Assembly: GCA_037127315.1 (NCBI GenBank)
Contig: JBBBDQ010001918.1
Span: 4,762,501-4,826,500 of the forward strand
Direction: 5' to 3'
DNA from: Ascarosepion bandense
Lineage: Eukaryota; Mollusca; Cephalopoda; Sepiida; Sepiidae
Length of the DNA: 64,000 nucleotides
In this document: in pieces, positions 22,781-32,984 of the stretch
How positions within the stretch are numbered: the stretch's first letter is position 1
Layout of the letters: each line of letters opens with the position of its first letter
Translations under genes and position numbers: made by a program
The notes under the pieces: model-generated
Seen by the model: only the letters and a program-made list of their open reading frames with translations
Databases searched by the model: none
What the model was told of the DNA's origin: nothing

Positions 22781-23001
22781 ATCGCTCATTCAATAATGAA
22801 TTAGAGCATTCTAGCTATTGGGCGTGTTTATACGCGCTAAAAAGGACGCGCGTGGCCTAGGGGTAGAATCGCCGACTGACGCAGATTCGGTCGGGTTTCA
22901 ATCTTGGGTTAGGAAGCGATCGTAGTCTAAGTCGTACTGATGAGCTGTGATACAGCGAAACAGATATGCCTGCGGATGACTATATATATATATATATATA
23001 T
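22781..23001 (+). mobile_element. SINE-H copy 2
   Basis: Starts in the spacer GATCGCTCATTCAATAATGA, continues with CTATTGGGCGTGTTTATACG, tRNA-like box A TGGCCTAGGGGTAGAAT and box B GGGTTTCAATCTTGG, the hammerhead, and a (TA)n end. Its left part is an inverted repeat of 22672-22712 in copy 1, which makes a palindrome of about 600 bp. Confidence 0.82.
22924..22981 (+). ncRNA. Hammerhead ribozyme motif, site mutated
   Basis: AGTC, CGTA, CTGATGA, GCTGT-GAT-ACAGC, GAAA are intact, and stem I pairs with TGCGG. The cleavage triplet reads GCC instead of GTC: the U of the NUH rule is C, so self-cleavage should be lost or very weak. Confidence 0.8.
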
Positions 23002-23344
23002 GCCTACTTATACACATACATAAACAGACATGCACACACATACACAATTATAAACCCATATACATATACACATATCCACATATACATATATATAAATAAA
23101 TATATACACAGATATATACATGTACGAACACACAAATTCTTACAAAAATACATATACATGTATAAAAACGCACCCACCCGTTACAATTATCCCAAGGCGC
23201 AAGGAAGTTATATGAGTAATAGTGTCATGGAAAAACAAAAATTGAAATAAGATTCGTCACAAAAACAAAACAAAATATTATAATGGTGCAGGAAAAATGA
23301 GGGCTAAAGAATTGGTCTACAGGTTCTTACATGTTAAATGGTAG
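23002..23344. repeat. Degenerate (TACA/TATA) repeat, then spacer
   Basis: 23002-23165 is rich in TACATA and CACATA words. The remainder to 23344 shows nothing I recognise. Confidence 0.7.
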
Positions 23345-24490
23345 ATAGGTGAAGAGGCTCATCCCTTGTTTCCTGTTTAGGATGCGGTTTCCGGTTTTCT
23401 CTTTTCCAATCTTTTCCAATCTTTTCACTCTCTTCTTTTATTTTTTTTTCAATTGGAGTAGATAGACTAAACTATCGCCCGGTTCACACTCCACCTACGT
23501 CTATTGGACGGGTGAAGAGGCTCATCCCTTGTTTCCTGTTTAGGATGCGGTTTCCGGTTTTCTCTTTTCCAATCTTTTCCAATCTTTTCACTCTCTTCTT
23601 TTATTTTTTTTTTCAATTGGAGTAGATAGACTAAACTATCGCCCGGTTCACACTCCACCTACGTCTATTGGACGGGTGAAGAGGCTCATCCCTTGTTTCC
23701 TGTTTAGGATGCGGTTTCCGGTTTTCTCTTTTCCAATCTTTTCCAATCTTTTCACTCTCTTCTTTTATTTTTTTTTTCAATTGGAGTAGATAGACTAAAC
23801 TATCGCCCGGTTCACATTCCACCTACGTCTATTGGACGGGTGAAGAGGCTCATCCCTTGTTTCCTGTTTAGGATGCGGTTTCCGGTTTTCTCTTTTCCAA
23901 TCTTTTCCAATCTTTTCCTCTCTTCTTTTATTTTTTTTTCAATTGGAGTAGATAGACTAAACTATCGCCCGGTTCACACTCCACCTACGTCTATTGGACG
24001 GGTGAAGAGCTCATCCCTTGTTTCCTGTTTAGGATGCGGTTTCCGGTTTTCTCTTTTCCAATCTTTTCCAATCTTTTCACTCTCTTCTTTTATTTTTTTT
24101 TTCAATTGGAGTAGATAGACTAAACTATCGCCCGGTTCACACTCCACCTACGTCTATTGGACGGGTGAAGAGCTCATCCCTTGTTTCCTGTTTAGGATGC
24201 GGTTTCCGGTTTTCTCTTTTCCAATCTTTTCCAATCTTTTCACTCTCTTCTTTTATTTTTTTCAATTGGAGTAGATAGACTAAACTATCGCCCGGTTCAC
24301 ACTCCACCTACGTCTATTGGACGGGTGAAGAGGCTCATCCCTTGTTTCCTGTTTAGGATGCGGTTTCCGGTTTTCTCTTTTCCAATCTTTTCCAATCTTT
24401 TCACTCTCTTCTTTTATTTTTTTTTCAATTGGAGTAGATAGACTAAACTATCGCCCGGTTCACTCCACCCACGTCTATTGAACAGGTGAA
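23345..24490. repeat. 163-bp tandem array made of SINE-B bodies
   Basis: Seven units of 160-164 bp start at 23351, 23514, 23678, 23842, 24004, 24167 and 24327. Each holds the SINE-B head (AACTATCGCCCGGTTCACAC) and body (GAGGCTCATCCCTTGTTTCC, GATGCGGTTTCCGG, CCAATCTTTTCCAATC) but no tail. The B box CGGTTCACACTCC is kept in every unit. The 63-codon minus-strand frames repeated at 23467 and 23631 are the unit translated. Confidence 0.96.
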
Positions 24491-24617
24491 GAGGACCATC
24501 CCTTGTTCCCTTTTTAGGATGTGGTTTCCGGCTTTCTCTTTTCCATTCTTTTTACCCTTACGTAGCCCCCTGCGCATCAGTGGCGTTATCGCCTTGCTTG
24601 GGGTGATATGATTAAAA
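24491..24617 (+). mobile_element. SINE-B 3' end with LINE-type tail
   Basis: The array ends in a single tailed copy: GATGTGGTTTCCGGCTTTCT, TTACGTAGCCCCCTGCGCAT, CAGTGGCGTTATCGCC, TTGCTTGGGGTGATATGATT, A-run. It shows that the array was built from a SINE-B insertion. Confidence 0.9.
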
Positions 24618-24957
24618 AACAAAAATTAGATAGGAAAGGGAAGTAGGAAGGTATCTGTAAGGCTCAGATTAGTATTTGGTAAGGGGATCTAAATTTACAA
24701 GTTAAAAAACCCTTTAATTTACTAAATTCATAGATTAAATTTAAAACGAAATCTTAAGTTTTAAAATTCACAAATTTTGACTAATGGCGGCATTTGCTTA
24801 TAAATTTTTTGCATAAATTTAAAAGTAGGTGTTGATTTGGATAATTTAATATTTTTATCTTTTCCCTAAACATAGATTGCATCTATCGTGAACGTTTCTG
24901 GGAGTACGGGATGAGCCTATTAGTTTCCAACTAACTATGGGTTTAATTCTTCTTCGT
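24618..24957. other. AT-rich spacer, probably 3' part of the Penelope-like fragment
   Basis: No frame. The stretch just right of 24900 continues the minus-strand coding remnant out of frame (WKMNEE-like codons at about 24950-24970). Confidence 0.4.
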
Positions 24958-25553
24958 TCATTTTCCAAAATCTTCAGGAAAGGACTCTTTGATATTTTTG
25001 ATTGGGGTTGTAAAAAGAATGCCTATGATTATAGTAAAGTTGCTTAAATTCCCCGCGGATATACCGATATATGTTTGGTAATTTGTTCTATTGTTGGTTG
25101 GTGAGATTTGAGCTTCGTAGATTACCTGGGTGGATTTACACTTGCCTTCCACTGGACAGATATTCACGGATCTACAATTACAAGCATTTGAAATTCCTGA
25201 CGTTGAGTCGGTATTATATAAATGCTTTAGAATCTGATTATCGTGTGAATTAATATCGTCCATATTTTGAGTACAGGAATAGCAAACTTTTAAAGTGTTC
25301 CTATTAAAGATTTTATGAAGAGGATTGTTGCTATTAAAATGTTTATTTATTAACTTGAGAAAATATTGTCCTATATTCATAGAAGTTAGTCTATAGTATG
25401 TGGGGGAGTTAAACCATATTACCTTCCTTTTTCTACATTTATTTTTATTTTTGGTATTAGATGGTTTAGGGTTAATATTTGGTTTTACATACGTTAATTT
25501 ATTTTTGTATCTGCTCTTAGGAAGTGTCTTGTTGTAAATTTCTTTATTTTCAT
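24958..25553 (-). pseudogene. Penelope-like element, GIY-YIG endonuclease part
   Basis: The minus strand stays open from about 25553 (NENKEIYNKTLPKSRY, KRKVIWFNSPTYYRLT, NIGQYFLKLINKHF) through the Cys-rich linker CNCRSVNICPVEGKCKS to the nuclease start NYQTYIGISAG. Penelope-like retroelements carry a reverse transcriptase followed by such a linker and a GIY-YIG domain; VIWFNPPYS and a CNCRNKxxCPLxGxC pattern are family features. A one-base loss near 25030 shifts the frame just after YIGISAGNLSNF (the other frame continues YYNHRHSFYNPNQKYQ), and a stop follows. RT is missing. Inactive 5'-truncated copy. Confidence 0.82.
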
Positions 25554-25567
25554 TGAAAGTTTTTAGA

Positions 25568-25839
25568 TTTTAAGAAATTTCCTATCAGATAATCATGAGT
25601 TAGTGTTACAACATTTTATAATTAACAATTGGTAACAGATGGCAAAGACAGCAACGACAAAGACTATTTGACGACCGGTAATAGCTACTATTAAATCGTT
25701 AAATTTACTATAAGATTGATTTATTAATTTTTTAGTGTTTATTAAACATTTAAATCCAGAAAATATTTTTTAAATTCTAAGAAATTTACGTCACGTAATA
25801 AGGATTTAGTGTTACAACTCTTACTAATTAACTAATTAA
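25568..25839. repeat. Diverged direct repeats interrupted by LINE copy E
   Basis: TAAGAAATTT...TTAGTGTTACAAC occurs at 25568 and 25778. ACAATTGGTAACAGATGGCA at 25622 recurs as ACAATTAGTAACAGATGACA at 26735, on the far side of the LINE. Removing the LINE restores a second repeat unit of about 210 bp, so the LINE landed inside an older duplication. Confidence 0.7.
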
Positions 25840-26738
25840 TTTAATGCTTCTAAAACGAAGCTACTATCAATTAACCATCATCGACAATCTCACCTACCTC
25901 CCATTAGCATGGACCAGGCTTGCCTCCCAGAGAGTAAAACACTACGCCTCCTTGGTCTCACACTTTCAGCGGACCTCAAATGGAATGACTATATCGAATC
26001 CATTGCTAAATCCGCTGCTATGAAAGTCGGTTCTCTGTGTAGGTCCCGGATGTTTTTTCCGTCTAAATCTATCCTGCACATTTACAAATCTACCATCCGC
26101 CCGTGTATTGAATACTGCTGCCATATCTGGTCGGGTGCCCCTGCTGTTCTCCTCGGGCTTCTCGATAAGGTTCAAAGGAGGGTCTGTAATGTGATAGATA
26201 CCGACTTGGCAGACCGCCTGCAGTCTCTCTCCCACCGGCGAGACGTGGCTTCCCTGTGTCTCTTCTATAAATACTTTCACGGCTTCTGCTCCGATGAACT
26301 TAGATCACTGGTGCCCCCTAAATACGAATTTGCACGAGATACTAGATTAGCAACTAGATCCCACCCTTTTACAGTGAAACCGATAAAATGCAGCCGTAAC
26401 TTCTACTCCAACAGTTTCTTTCCTCGCACTTCCCGACTGTGGAATTCTCTTCCAAACGATTGCTTCCCCGACGGCTACAATCTCCAGGAGTTTAAATCTA
26501 AGGTCAATAGACACCTCCTAACACACTAACCTGCTCCCATTCTATCAAGCACTCTTCCCATCTGCCCGACCCTCATCCTCGCTATCCTTACTCATCTGTC
26601 ACCTTTCTCCTGACATTCCCTATGTCTATCCACTCCTTGTCTTTACCTTCCCCTATGTAGCCCCATGCGCAATAGTGGCAGTGGAATGCCTTGCTTGGGG
26701 TGAGATGATTAAAAAAAAAAAAACAAAAAAAAAACAAT
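25840..26738 (+). mobile_element. LINE copy E, 5'-truncated, best local copy
   Basis: It holds the RT C-terminal frame, a 3' UTR of about 170 bp, the tail CATGCGCAATAGTGGCAGTG, GCCTTGCTTGGGGTGAGATG, ATT and an A-rich end. 5' truncation within the RT domain and a 3' A-tail indicate target-primed reverse transcription. The tail is shared with SINE-B. Confidence 0.9.
25846..26529 (+). pseudogene. Non-LTR reverse transcriptase, C-terminal 227 codons
   Basis: The frame is open upstream of the first ATG (25909) and reads ASKTKLLSIN directly after Phe-Asn, which is the FNxxKT motif of non-LTR reverse transcriptases, so the true start lies in lost 5' sequence. Further landmarks: RLLGLTLSADLKWNDYIESI (RT thumb boundary), HIYKSTIRPCIEYCCHIWSG, LLDKVQRRVCNVIDTDLADR, the HPFTVKPIKCSRNFYSNS block, RLWNSLPNDCFPDG and the stop at 26527-26529. 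This pattern is typical of the Jockey/CR1 group of LINEs. The catalytic YxDD region is absent. The uninterrupted frame suggests a relatively young insertion, but it cannot encode a working enzyme. Confidence 0.88.
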
Positions 26739-28100
26739 TAGTAACAGATGACAAAAATAGCGATGACAAAGCCTTTTTGAGTACCAGTAACAGGTACTTA
26801 TGTTGATAAACCTTTCTTAAAATATTGTTTTAATAGAATTATATTAAAAAATTCATCCGACAGTATCACTAGCTAAGAGCTCAAGGTTTCTTTATAAGGC
26901 GACGGATGATCTTAGTATTACCATTAAATGTTACTATTACTATTTTTAGATTATATGAGGAATATTTGTGTGTTTTTTTTTTTGTTTTTTTTCTTACCAG
27001 CATTTATTCCAATGCTATTTTTATGCATAACAGTAAGGTATTTACATTGATCCCCCAATTCCTTTGATGTTAAACATAAAACGACAAAATTTCTCTTAAT
27101 TCAGAAAGATTGGATGAAAAATAATTACTTTTTTCGGTCTAGTATTAGAAAAATACCTTTCCTGTCTTCATTTACAGTTTCTCAAAGCTTTAGCCATCAA
27201 ACTCAGAATTAAATTCACCACCAGGAAAAGATTGCATGTTACCGTAAAATATTCTTGCCTCTTAGCAATTCCCAGGCATAATCCTGCCTACAAGACGCTT
27301 AAAACCGTGCTGATTGCGTTACGCATGCGTACACGCACGCGTGACTCTGTACCGTTGTTTTTCTCATTTTCTTTTTAAACATATTCACTCGTAAATGTTT
27401 CTAACTTGTTTTGTCACTGAAACTTCCTCTTCCATTTCTTTCGATCCTTGTCCATCTTTATGTGTATTTTTCTACATCCTAGAAGCAAACCTGTATTCCC
27501 AACAATACTGCCCCAGCCCAGAAAGATCTATCGGTAGATGGCGTGCGCGTATCACAGTGATTACAGACTTGACGCGCATCAGTCTAATGTAACAGAGTGT
27601 TTCTTTCCTGCAAATATTGGAAAATGTAAGAATGAAATTGTTTTGCCCGTTTCCTTAGAACACCAGCTTCAACTTCCAAGAAATCATTTCCGTTATCAAG
27701 TTTCGAATTAATCTTAATTTTGTCAACGGTTTTTTATGCGTTAGTAATTCTTTTATATTTTGGACAGTTTTTTCTTTACTGCTTATTTTTTGTGTTGTTT
27801 TTTCGTTCGCACTTCAAGTTTTCATATTTTTTTTAACAAAATTTGTTTTGTGTTTATCTTATTGCCTTGACATTTTGCCCTTCTTGCAATGTTATGTTTT
27901 GTTCGTGTTATAATATTTAAAATCATTTATGCATTAATATACTACTTTCTTGAATTTGTTTTTGTCAGCTTTCATTCTGTAAAAGGTTTTTATAAGTTAT
28001 GATTTTTTTCATTTTTTGTTGTTGTCGTATTGTCTTTCGTTCATGTCTTTTCTTACTGTTTTTTAACTTTCTTTAATTTTTTTCATTTTTCTGATATTTT
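26739..28100. other. AT-rich DNA without recognised features
   Basis: It contains the continuation of the older duplication to about 26900, a T tract at 26972-26990 and scattered short frames. None resembles a known protein to me. Confidence 0.5.
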
Positions 28101-28720
28101 TTATTAACGTGATTATTTATTGCCTTTATTTTTTAAAAATTTTTCTTTCTTTCTTTTTATACTTTCTTCGTTTGTTCATATTGTCAGCCTTATTTATCAA
28201 CTTACATTTTTTCTTTCTTCTGTGTTTTCTTTGTTTCTTTCATTCTTGCTTTATGTGGTTTCTGCTTTTTTTAATGTTTTTCTTTCATTCGTTTATGGTT
28301 TCTCTCTTTCTTACCCTTTTTCTTCATTCTTTTTCCTTCCTTTTTTCTTTTTCTTTTGTTATTTCTTTCCATCTGTTGTTTTCTACTAAATGCACGTCTT
28401 TCTTTCTGTCGTTTTATTACATGTCTTTTTTTTGTTATTTCCTTTTCCTATTTTTCATTCTTCTTTTTATGAAATTTTATTCGTACGTTTTTCTTTATTT
28501 AACATCATCTTCCTTTCTTCTTTTATTGTCTTATTTCAAAATTCTTTCTTTCTTATTGGTTGTCACTTTACCCATTTCCTTTTTTTATTTCCGTTTTTTG
28601 TATTGTTTTTTTCCTTATTCCCTGTACGTTTATTTCTTACAAATTTTCCTTCATTCGTTCTGCTAGGGTTTTTACCTTTAAAAGACGACATCCTTCTTAT
28701 AATTCTACATTATTTCATCC
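28101..28720. repeat. T-rich polypyrimidine low-complexity tract
   Basis: About 600 bp rich in TTTCTTTC and TTTTCTT words on the plus strand. The three overlapping, Phe- and Leu-rich frames here (up to 185 codons) are products of composition. Confidence 0.9.
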
Positions 28721-29099
28721 TTTCTTTACAGCATCTGGAACTTATTTCGTGATGATTGTAAGTTATTTTTGGGGGATTGCGTTTTACAGTTCAGCAGACC
28801 ACTTGAATGTGCAAAGCACATGCTTCTTAGCACGGGTGTTTTTTGTTTTTTTTTCACAATGTTTGCTGTTATCGTGACAATTGAACTCGGGTTCCGACGG
28901 CACTCAAAGAAATTCAATCTGAGTCTGACTTCTTATGAACGCGATGTTAACCAATCAATTCACGAAATTATCAAATTGGTTATAATCTCTTCCTGCGCAC
29001 GTCTTTCTTTTATATTTGTTACAGTGCTTTTGATATTTTCAGTTCACCAGTAAAACAGAACACCTAGTGGTGTGGATAAGCGCCTTCTCTCTTTTTCTG

Positions 29100-29100
<1 letters not shown>
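28721..29100. other. Unidentified sequence with a 94-codon frame
   Basis: The plus frame 28769-29053 has two hydrophobic stretches (around FFFTMFAVIVTIEL and SFIFVTVLLIFSV) and could pass for a small membrane protein, but it follows a T-rich tract and has no recognised relative. I would not call it a gene. Confidence 0.3.

Positions 29101-29106
<6 letters not shown>

Positions 29107-29130
<24 letters not shown>
29107..29130. repeat. (TA)n microsatellite
   Basis: Twelve TA units abutting R2. Confidence 0.95.
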
Positions 29131-29850
29131 CTAGCAGTATAGCCCGGCGTTGCTCGGGTGTAATGAAAGCTTTAAAACTAATCCATGGTCCTGAAGCTCA
29201 GACTCTTCGGGCGTTAGCACGAAAGACTAAAAAGCAATAGTTGTTTCCAGTTAAAGCGAAACCGTAGACTGAAAGATAAAGGAATGGATGTAAGTCAAAT
29301 TTTGATTTCCTGGTATCGATATCAAATAAGTGTTTTTTGTCGTAAACTGAATTCTGAAGGATAAATAAGTCCTCTGGGTAAATGGTATCATGGCTGAGAC
29401 TAAGAACTACAATTATACCTACTTAGAGCCAAACTCGAAGCAAAAACTAAAATAAAAAGGCTGAAAAAATACAAACATACAGGCTGATAAACAGACACAC
29501 ACACAAACATATTGCCTTATATATATATATTATCGATTTTCTGCACTTTTGTAAGAATTGCAACCTTGAAACTTCTGAATATCAGTTCTTATCTCTTTGT
29601 CTATGAGTGCATCAAATTTGATTAAAATCGGACCACTCCTTCTACAACCCGATTTTTTCGATTATCGATTTTCGATATTTATCGGGGATAGCTCGACACA
29701 AAACCTAGCTAAGAACATTCGCAGACGCTTATAGTACAACTGTGTAAATTTTTTCAAGAAAATCGGTTCAGCCGTTTCCGAGTCTATAGATAACGGACAC
29801 AGACACATACACACACACAGACAAAGTTCCATTTATAAATAAGTTTATAT
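29131..29850 (+). repeat. Interspersed repeat R2, copy 1
   Basis: Begins ACTAGCAGTATAGCCCGGCG then TTGCTCGGGTGTAATG and ends with AAAATCGGTTCAGCCGTTTC and a CAGACACA-type simple run followed by TTTATAAATAAG. This terminal grammar is common in non-autonomous RTE-like or SINE-like families of invertebrates; that class assignment is tentative. A reverse copy is at 32985-33502. An internal (TA) tract is at 29518-29532. Confidence 0.7.
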
Positions 29851-30761
29851 TTTCTAAACATATACTTTTAAATATAACAAAAAATGAATGTCTGTTATGT
29901 TTGATCATGAGCCGTTCGAAACATCGTCAAAGATTAACACTCGCGAGTCAGACACTCTACTGAATATGACTATATCGCCAATACTCGGGAAAATATGGTC
30001 GCCTTTATTTTGTTGCACTGAATATTTTGAGCGTTCTGATTGGTTAACCCTTCTATTGGTGAACTATTAAATGAGTCAGATCATGGCTGGCTTATTAGTA
30101 TACAAGGGTACCCAAAAACTCCAACAAATAAAGGCCTAATCTTTCTTTATAAAGAAACCGCCGATATATATCACCATAGTGGGCATACAAATCACGGTAA
30201 TGACTCAAAATATTAAAGAAGAAATACCAGAAGATCTGATATTCATAAACTTTTATTAAAAGCAAATCCCAATCCTTAGAACCGAGAAAAACCATTCAAA
30301 AATAAATCTATAATATAAAAAATGAAAACAAAATGAAAATCAATAAAGAAAATAAAAAAATAGACATACAAAACCAACTCAAGGTCGGAATTATACTTAA
30401 TCTGTAAATATTAACCCTAAACAAGTAAATAAACTGGTTTCCTCCTCCGACTGCTACTTATACACCCCCAGTGACCTAAAGAGGAGTACCACATCTGATG
30501 ATCGTTAAACTCGTGAAACTCTCAGTTACCATGCTATGCTGATGTCTATGTATAAATACGAATGCGCTGCAAATATTATTTCATAAACCTTTTTTTTTTC
30601 TTTACAAAATGGGGTATGTTTTTTATAAAGACATCAAATGAGAAAAAAAATGAACATAGCTGGTGAGAATCGACTTTATTCTGATAATGATAAGATGGCT
30701 GTTACACGACTTCAAACTATAACATCTCCAGATTTATCCCTATGGGCAGCACAGAATGTGG

Positions 30762-30762
<1 letters not shown>
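29851..30762. other. No recognised gene
   Basis: AT-rich. The block GGGTACCCAAAAACTCC at 30106 and the region to 30300 might belong to an old DNA transposon (66-codon minus frame), but I could not confirm this. Confidence 0.4.
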
Positions 30763-30835
<73 letters not shown>

Positions 30836-30849
30836 GACTGGTTGCTTAA

Positions 30850-30883
<34 letters not shown>

Positions 30884-30887
30884 GACT
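30763..30887. repeat. (CTAT)n microsatellite with a duplicated spacer
   Basis: Two CTAT runs (30763-30836 and about 30851-30884), each followed by GACTGGTTGCTTAAAT, so the spacer was duplicated with the repeat. Confidence 0.95.
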
Positions 30888-31375
30888 GGTTGCTTAAATT
30901 ACTTTCACTAAAAACAAAGAGAATACTGGATTGCTATGTGATATCAGTTCTTCAATATGGCAGTGAATATTGGACAATATCAACAAAAATAAGGGGAAAA
31001 CTTGAAGCAGCTGAAATGTGGTTCTTCAGAAGGATGCTGTGGATATCGTTGACCGAACATGTGAGCAATGACAAGGTGTTGGAAAGAATGTAAACGAAAA
31101 AGAAATGAATATTGAGCATCAGTAAGAGACAACTGAAGTTACTGGAACATGCCATGAGGAAAGAGGGCTTGGAGAACCTGTTACTAACAGGCCAGATAGA
31201 GGGGAAAAGAGACCCTGGACAGCAGCGGATAACATATTTGAAGGGCCTGAGCAGGTGGATGACAGAACGGGTGCTGCGAGACGTTACATGAGACGTGTGC
31301 TCAGAGCCACCAGGAATAGAGAGATGTGGAAGTCCATCATCGAACTCCATCCTGAAAGGACAAGGCACATTGAAG
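30888..31375 (+). pseudogene. Second LINE type, RT C-terminal fragment
   Basis: The plus strand reads KTKRILDCYVISVLQYGSEY and WTISTKIRGKLEAAEMWFFR then RMLWISLTEHVSNDKVLERM, the region after the RT core in a different LINE lineage from copies A to E (family pattern: LLYGSExWxL ... LExFExWCxRRML.ISWxD). After frameshifts it continues with RQLKLLEHAMRKEGLENLLL-like codons and WMTERVLRDVT. Stops show that it is dead. The 5' end lies at the CTAT run. Confidence 0.78.
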
Positions 31376-31394
31376 AAAAAGAACGCGTTTTCTC

Positions 31395-31556
31395 TCAGAA
31401 ACTGTAACTAAGGTCTGCTCAGCATAGTTGCAGTATAATCCAAAGGTGGACTGTGTGGGTGTTGAACAAACACAAGTGTGTCTGAGCAGGCGTTTACAAT
31501 GGGGATTAGCTAGCCGCCACGCTAGACAGATTTCCTCGAATACGGGTGGCCAGCCG

Positions 31557-31558
<2 letters not shown>
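31395..31558 (+). repeat. Interspersed repeat R3, copy 1
   Basis: Shares with 33890-34030 the words CTCAGCATAGTTGCAGTATAA / CTCAGCATGATTGAAGTATAA, GTTGAACAAACACAA / GTTGAACAAGCACAA and GGGGATTAG. Both copies run straight into a microsatellite at GCCAGCC. Identity unknown. Confidence 0.7.

Positions 31559-31559
<1 letters not shown>

Positions 31560-31617
<58 letters not shown>
31560..31617. repeat. (CTAT)n microsatellite
   Basis: Direct continuation of R3 copy 1. Confidence 0.96.
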
Positions 31618-31691
31618 ACGTTTATAAGAAATAATGCATATATTTCAGTAAACGGCCTTCCGTTTAGTATTTATTTCGGCTAAATAAATAC

Positions 31692-31721
<30 letters not shown>

Positions 31722-31725
<4 letters not shown>

Positions 31726-32067
31726 CATGCAGTGTAGATATAGAAGAATCCAAAGGAGTATCCTGTACATACAGTGGTAAGATAACTCTCTAACAGATCT
31801 CTGAATATATATGTATATAAATACATATAGAGCAAATATAAGAACGAATAAAGGCAGACACGTTATTTCATGGTAAATCGGGAGGGGTGGCATATTTCAG
31901 GCGAACCATCATCAGCTTCCGTCTTTATTGTACAGAAGACTTTACACGAAACTGTAAAATCTTCGTGTAAAATCTTCTGTACAACAAAGACGGAAGCTGA
32001 TGATGGTCCTCTTGAAATACACATACACTTCCGATTTACCATGAAATAACGTATCTGCATGAATTTG

Positions 32068-32108
<41 letters not shown>
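31722..32108. repeat. Interspersed repeat R4, copy 1, with palindrome
   Basis: Sits between (TA)n tracts (31698-31721 and 32070-32108). It opens AGCATGCAGTGTAGATATAG then AAGAATCC, as does 40480. Its right half is a palindrome with arms about 31860-31950 and 31961-32051 (ACGTTATTTCATGGTAAATC against its complement; AGCTTCCGTCTTTATTGTAC against its complement). Class unknown. Confidence 0.75.
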
Positions 32109-32110
<2 letters not shown>

Positions 32111-32984
32111 TGTGATATCAGCAACTCCCGCATTTTAAACTGTCACCTGTGTGGTGATAGCAAACTTAGCTAACTGTAAATGGTGTTTTCATTTAGCCTT
32201 ACCATATGTTTTTCAGATTCCATCAGTTATCATTATGGCTTAGAATCGTGCCTACCATACGTTTGCTGTCGAAACGTTTTAGCAAAGAGAGGTGAATATG
32301 TAATTTCAACACAAACCTTTTGTATTCATTTCCTATTACGTCGGAATGAGTCTGTTCTAGATAGAAAATCGATACTGTTATTGGTTGAAAATTTCAGGGC
32401 CACATGTTCAGCGCTTAAGAGGTAGACTTTGAGTCGCTAAAACTACCTTGTGATGGAAAACATTAAAAATCGCAAACAAAAGTATAGAGGCCACCTTTTG
32501 GAGGATGTCATACTTCAAAAACAAATGAAAAGGGAAATCGTTTGTTTAAACAACAGTGAAGTAATATTTTTAAGAGCTGATATTCTTGGTCTTTTTATTT
32601 ACCTTTAAAATGTGGAAGTATTTCTGTCCGCTCTTATATAAAATACAGAAATCTCTCGCACAGTGTATATAGAAGATTATAGATTAAACTCAACCACCAT
32701 TAGCTTAAGAAATAAATGTAATTTATGCATAGATGAAAAACATAGAATAATCAAATTCAGAAAAACTAGCCAAATATTAAACCAGTGATATGTATCCATC
32801 TTTAAATGCCGCCATAAGAATAAATTTAAATTACCTGTTAAATAGAATTTTACGTTTACCCCACTCTATTATACTTCCCGGTTCACGCTCATTTTGTGTC
32901 GAATATTTTTTAGTAATTTTTGCGTATTGAAGAAATTGAGGTTGAAATTTTCTATATATTTGATATATATATATACATATATAT
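32109..32984. other. No recognised feature
   Basis: AT-rich. The 81-codon plus frame at 32180-32425 is unrecognised and isolated. A short TA tract is at 32962-32990. Confidence 0.45.

Noticed and set aside
28109..28752. Hydrophobic 185-, 120- and 89-codon frames as membrane proteins
   Set aside because: All three frames of the same T-rich tract give Phe/Leu-rich peptides, so composition explains them.
31895..31925. Hammerhead-like word AGCTGATGATGG ... TGAAAT in repeat R4 (minus strand)
   Set aside because: CTGATGA is followed by TGG-TTCG-CCT, where the pair next to the core is U-U instead of G-C; stem III and an NUH site with a matching stem I are not found, and copy 2 at 40660 has lost the CTGATGA.
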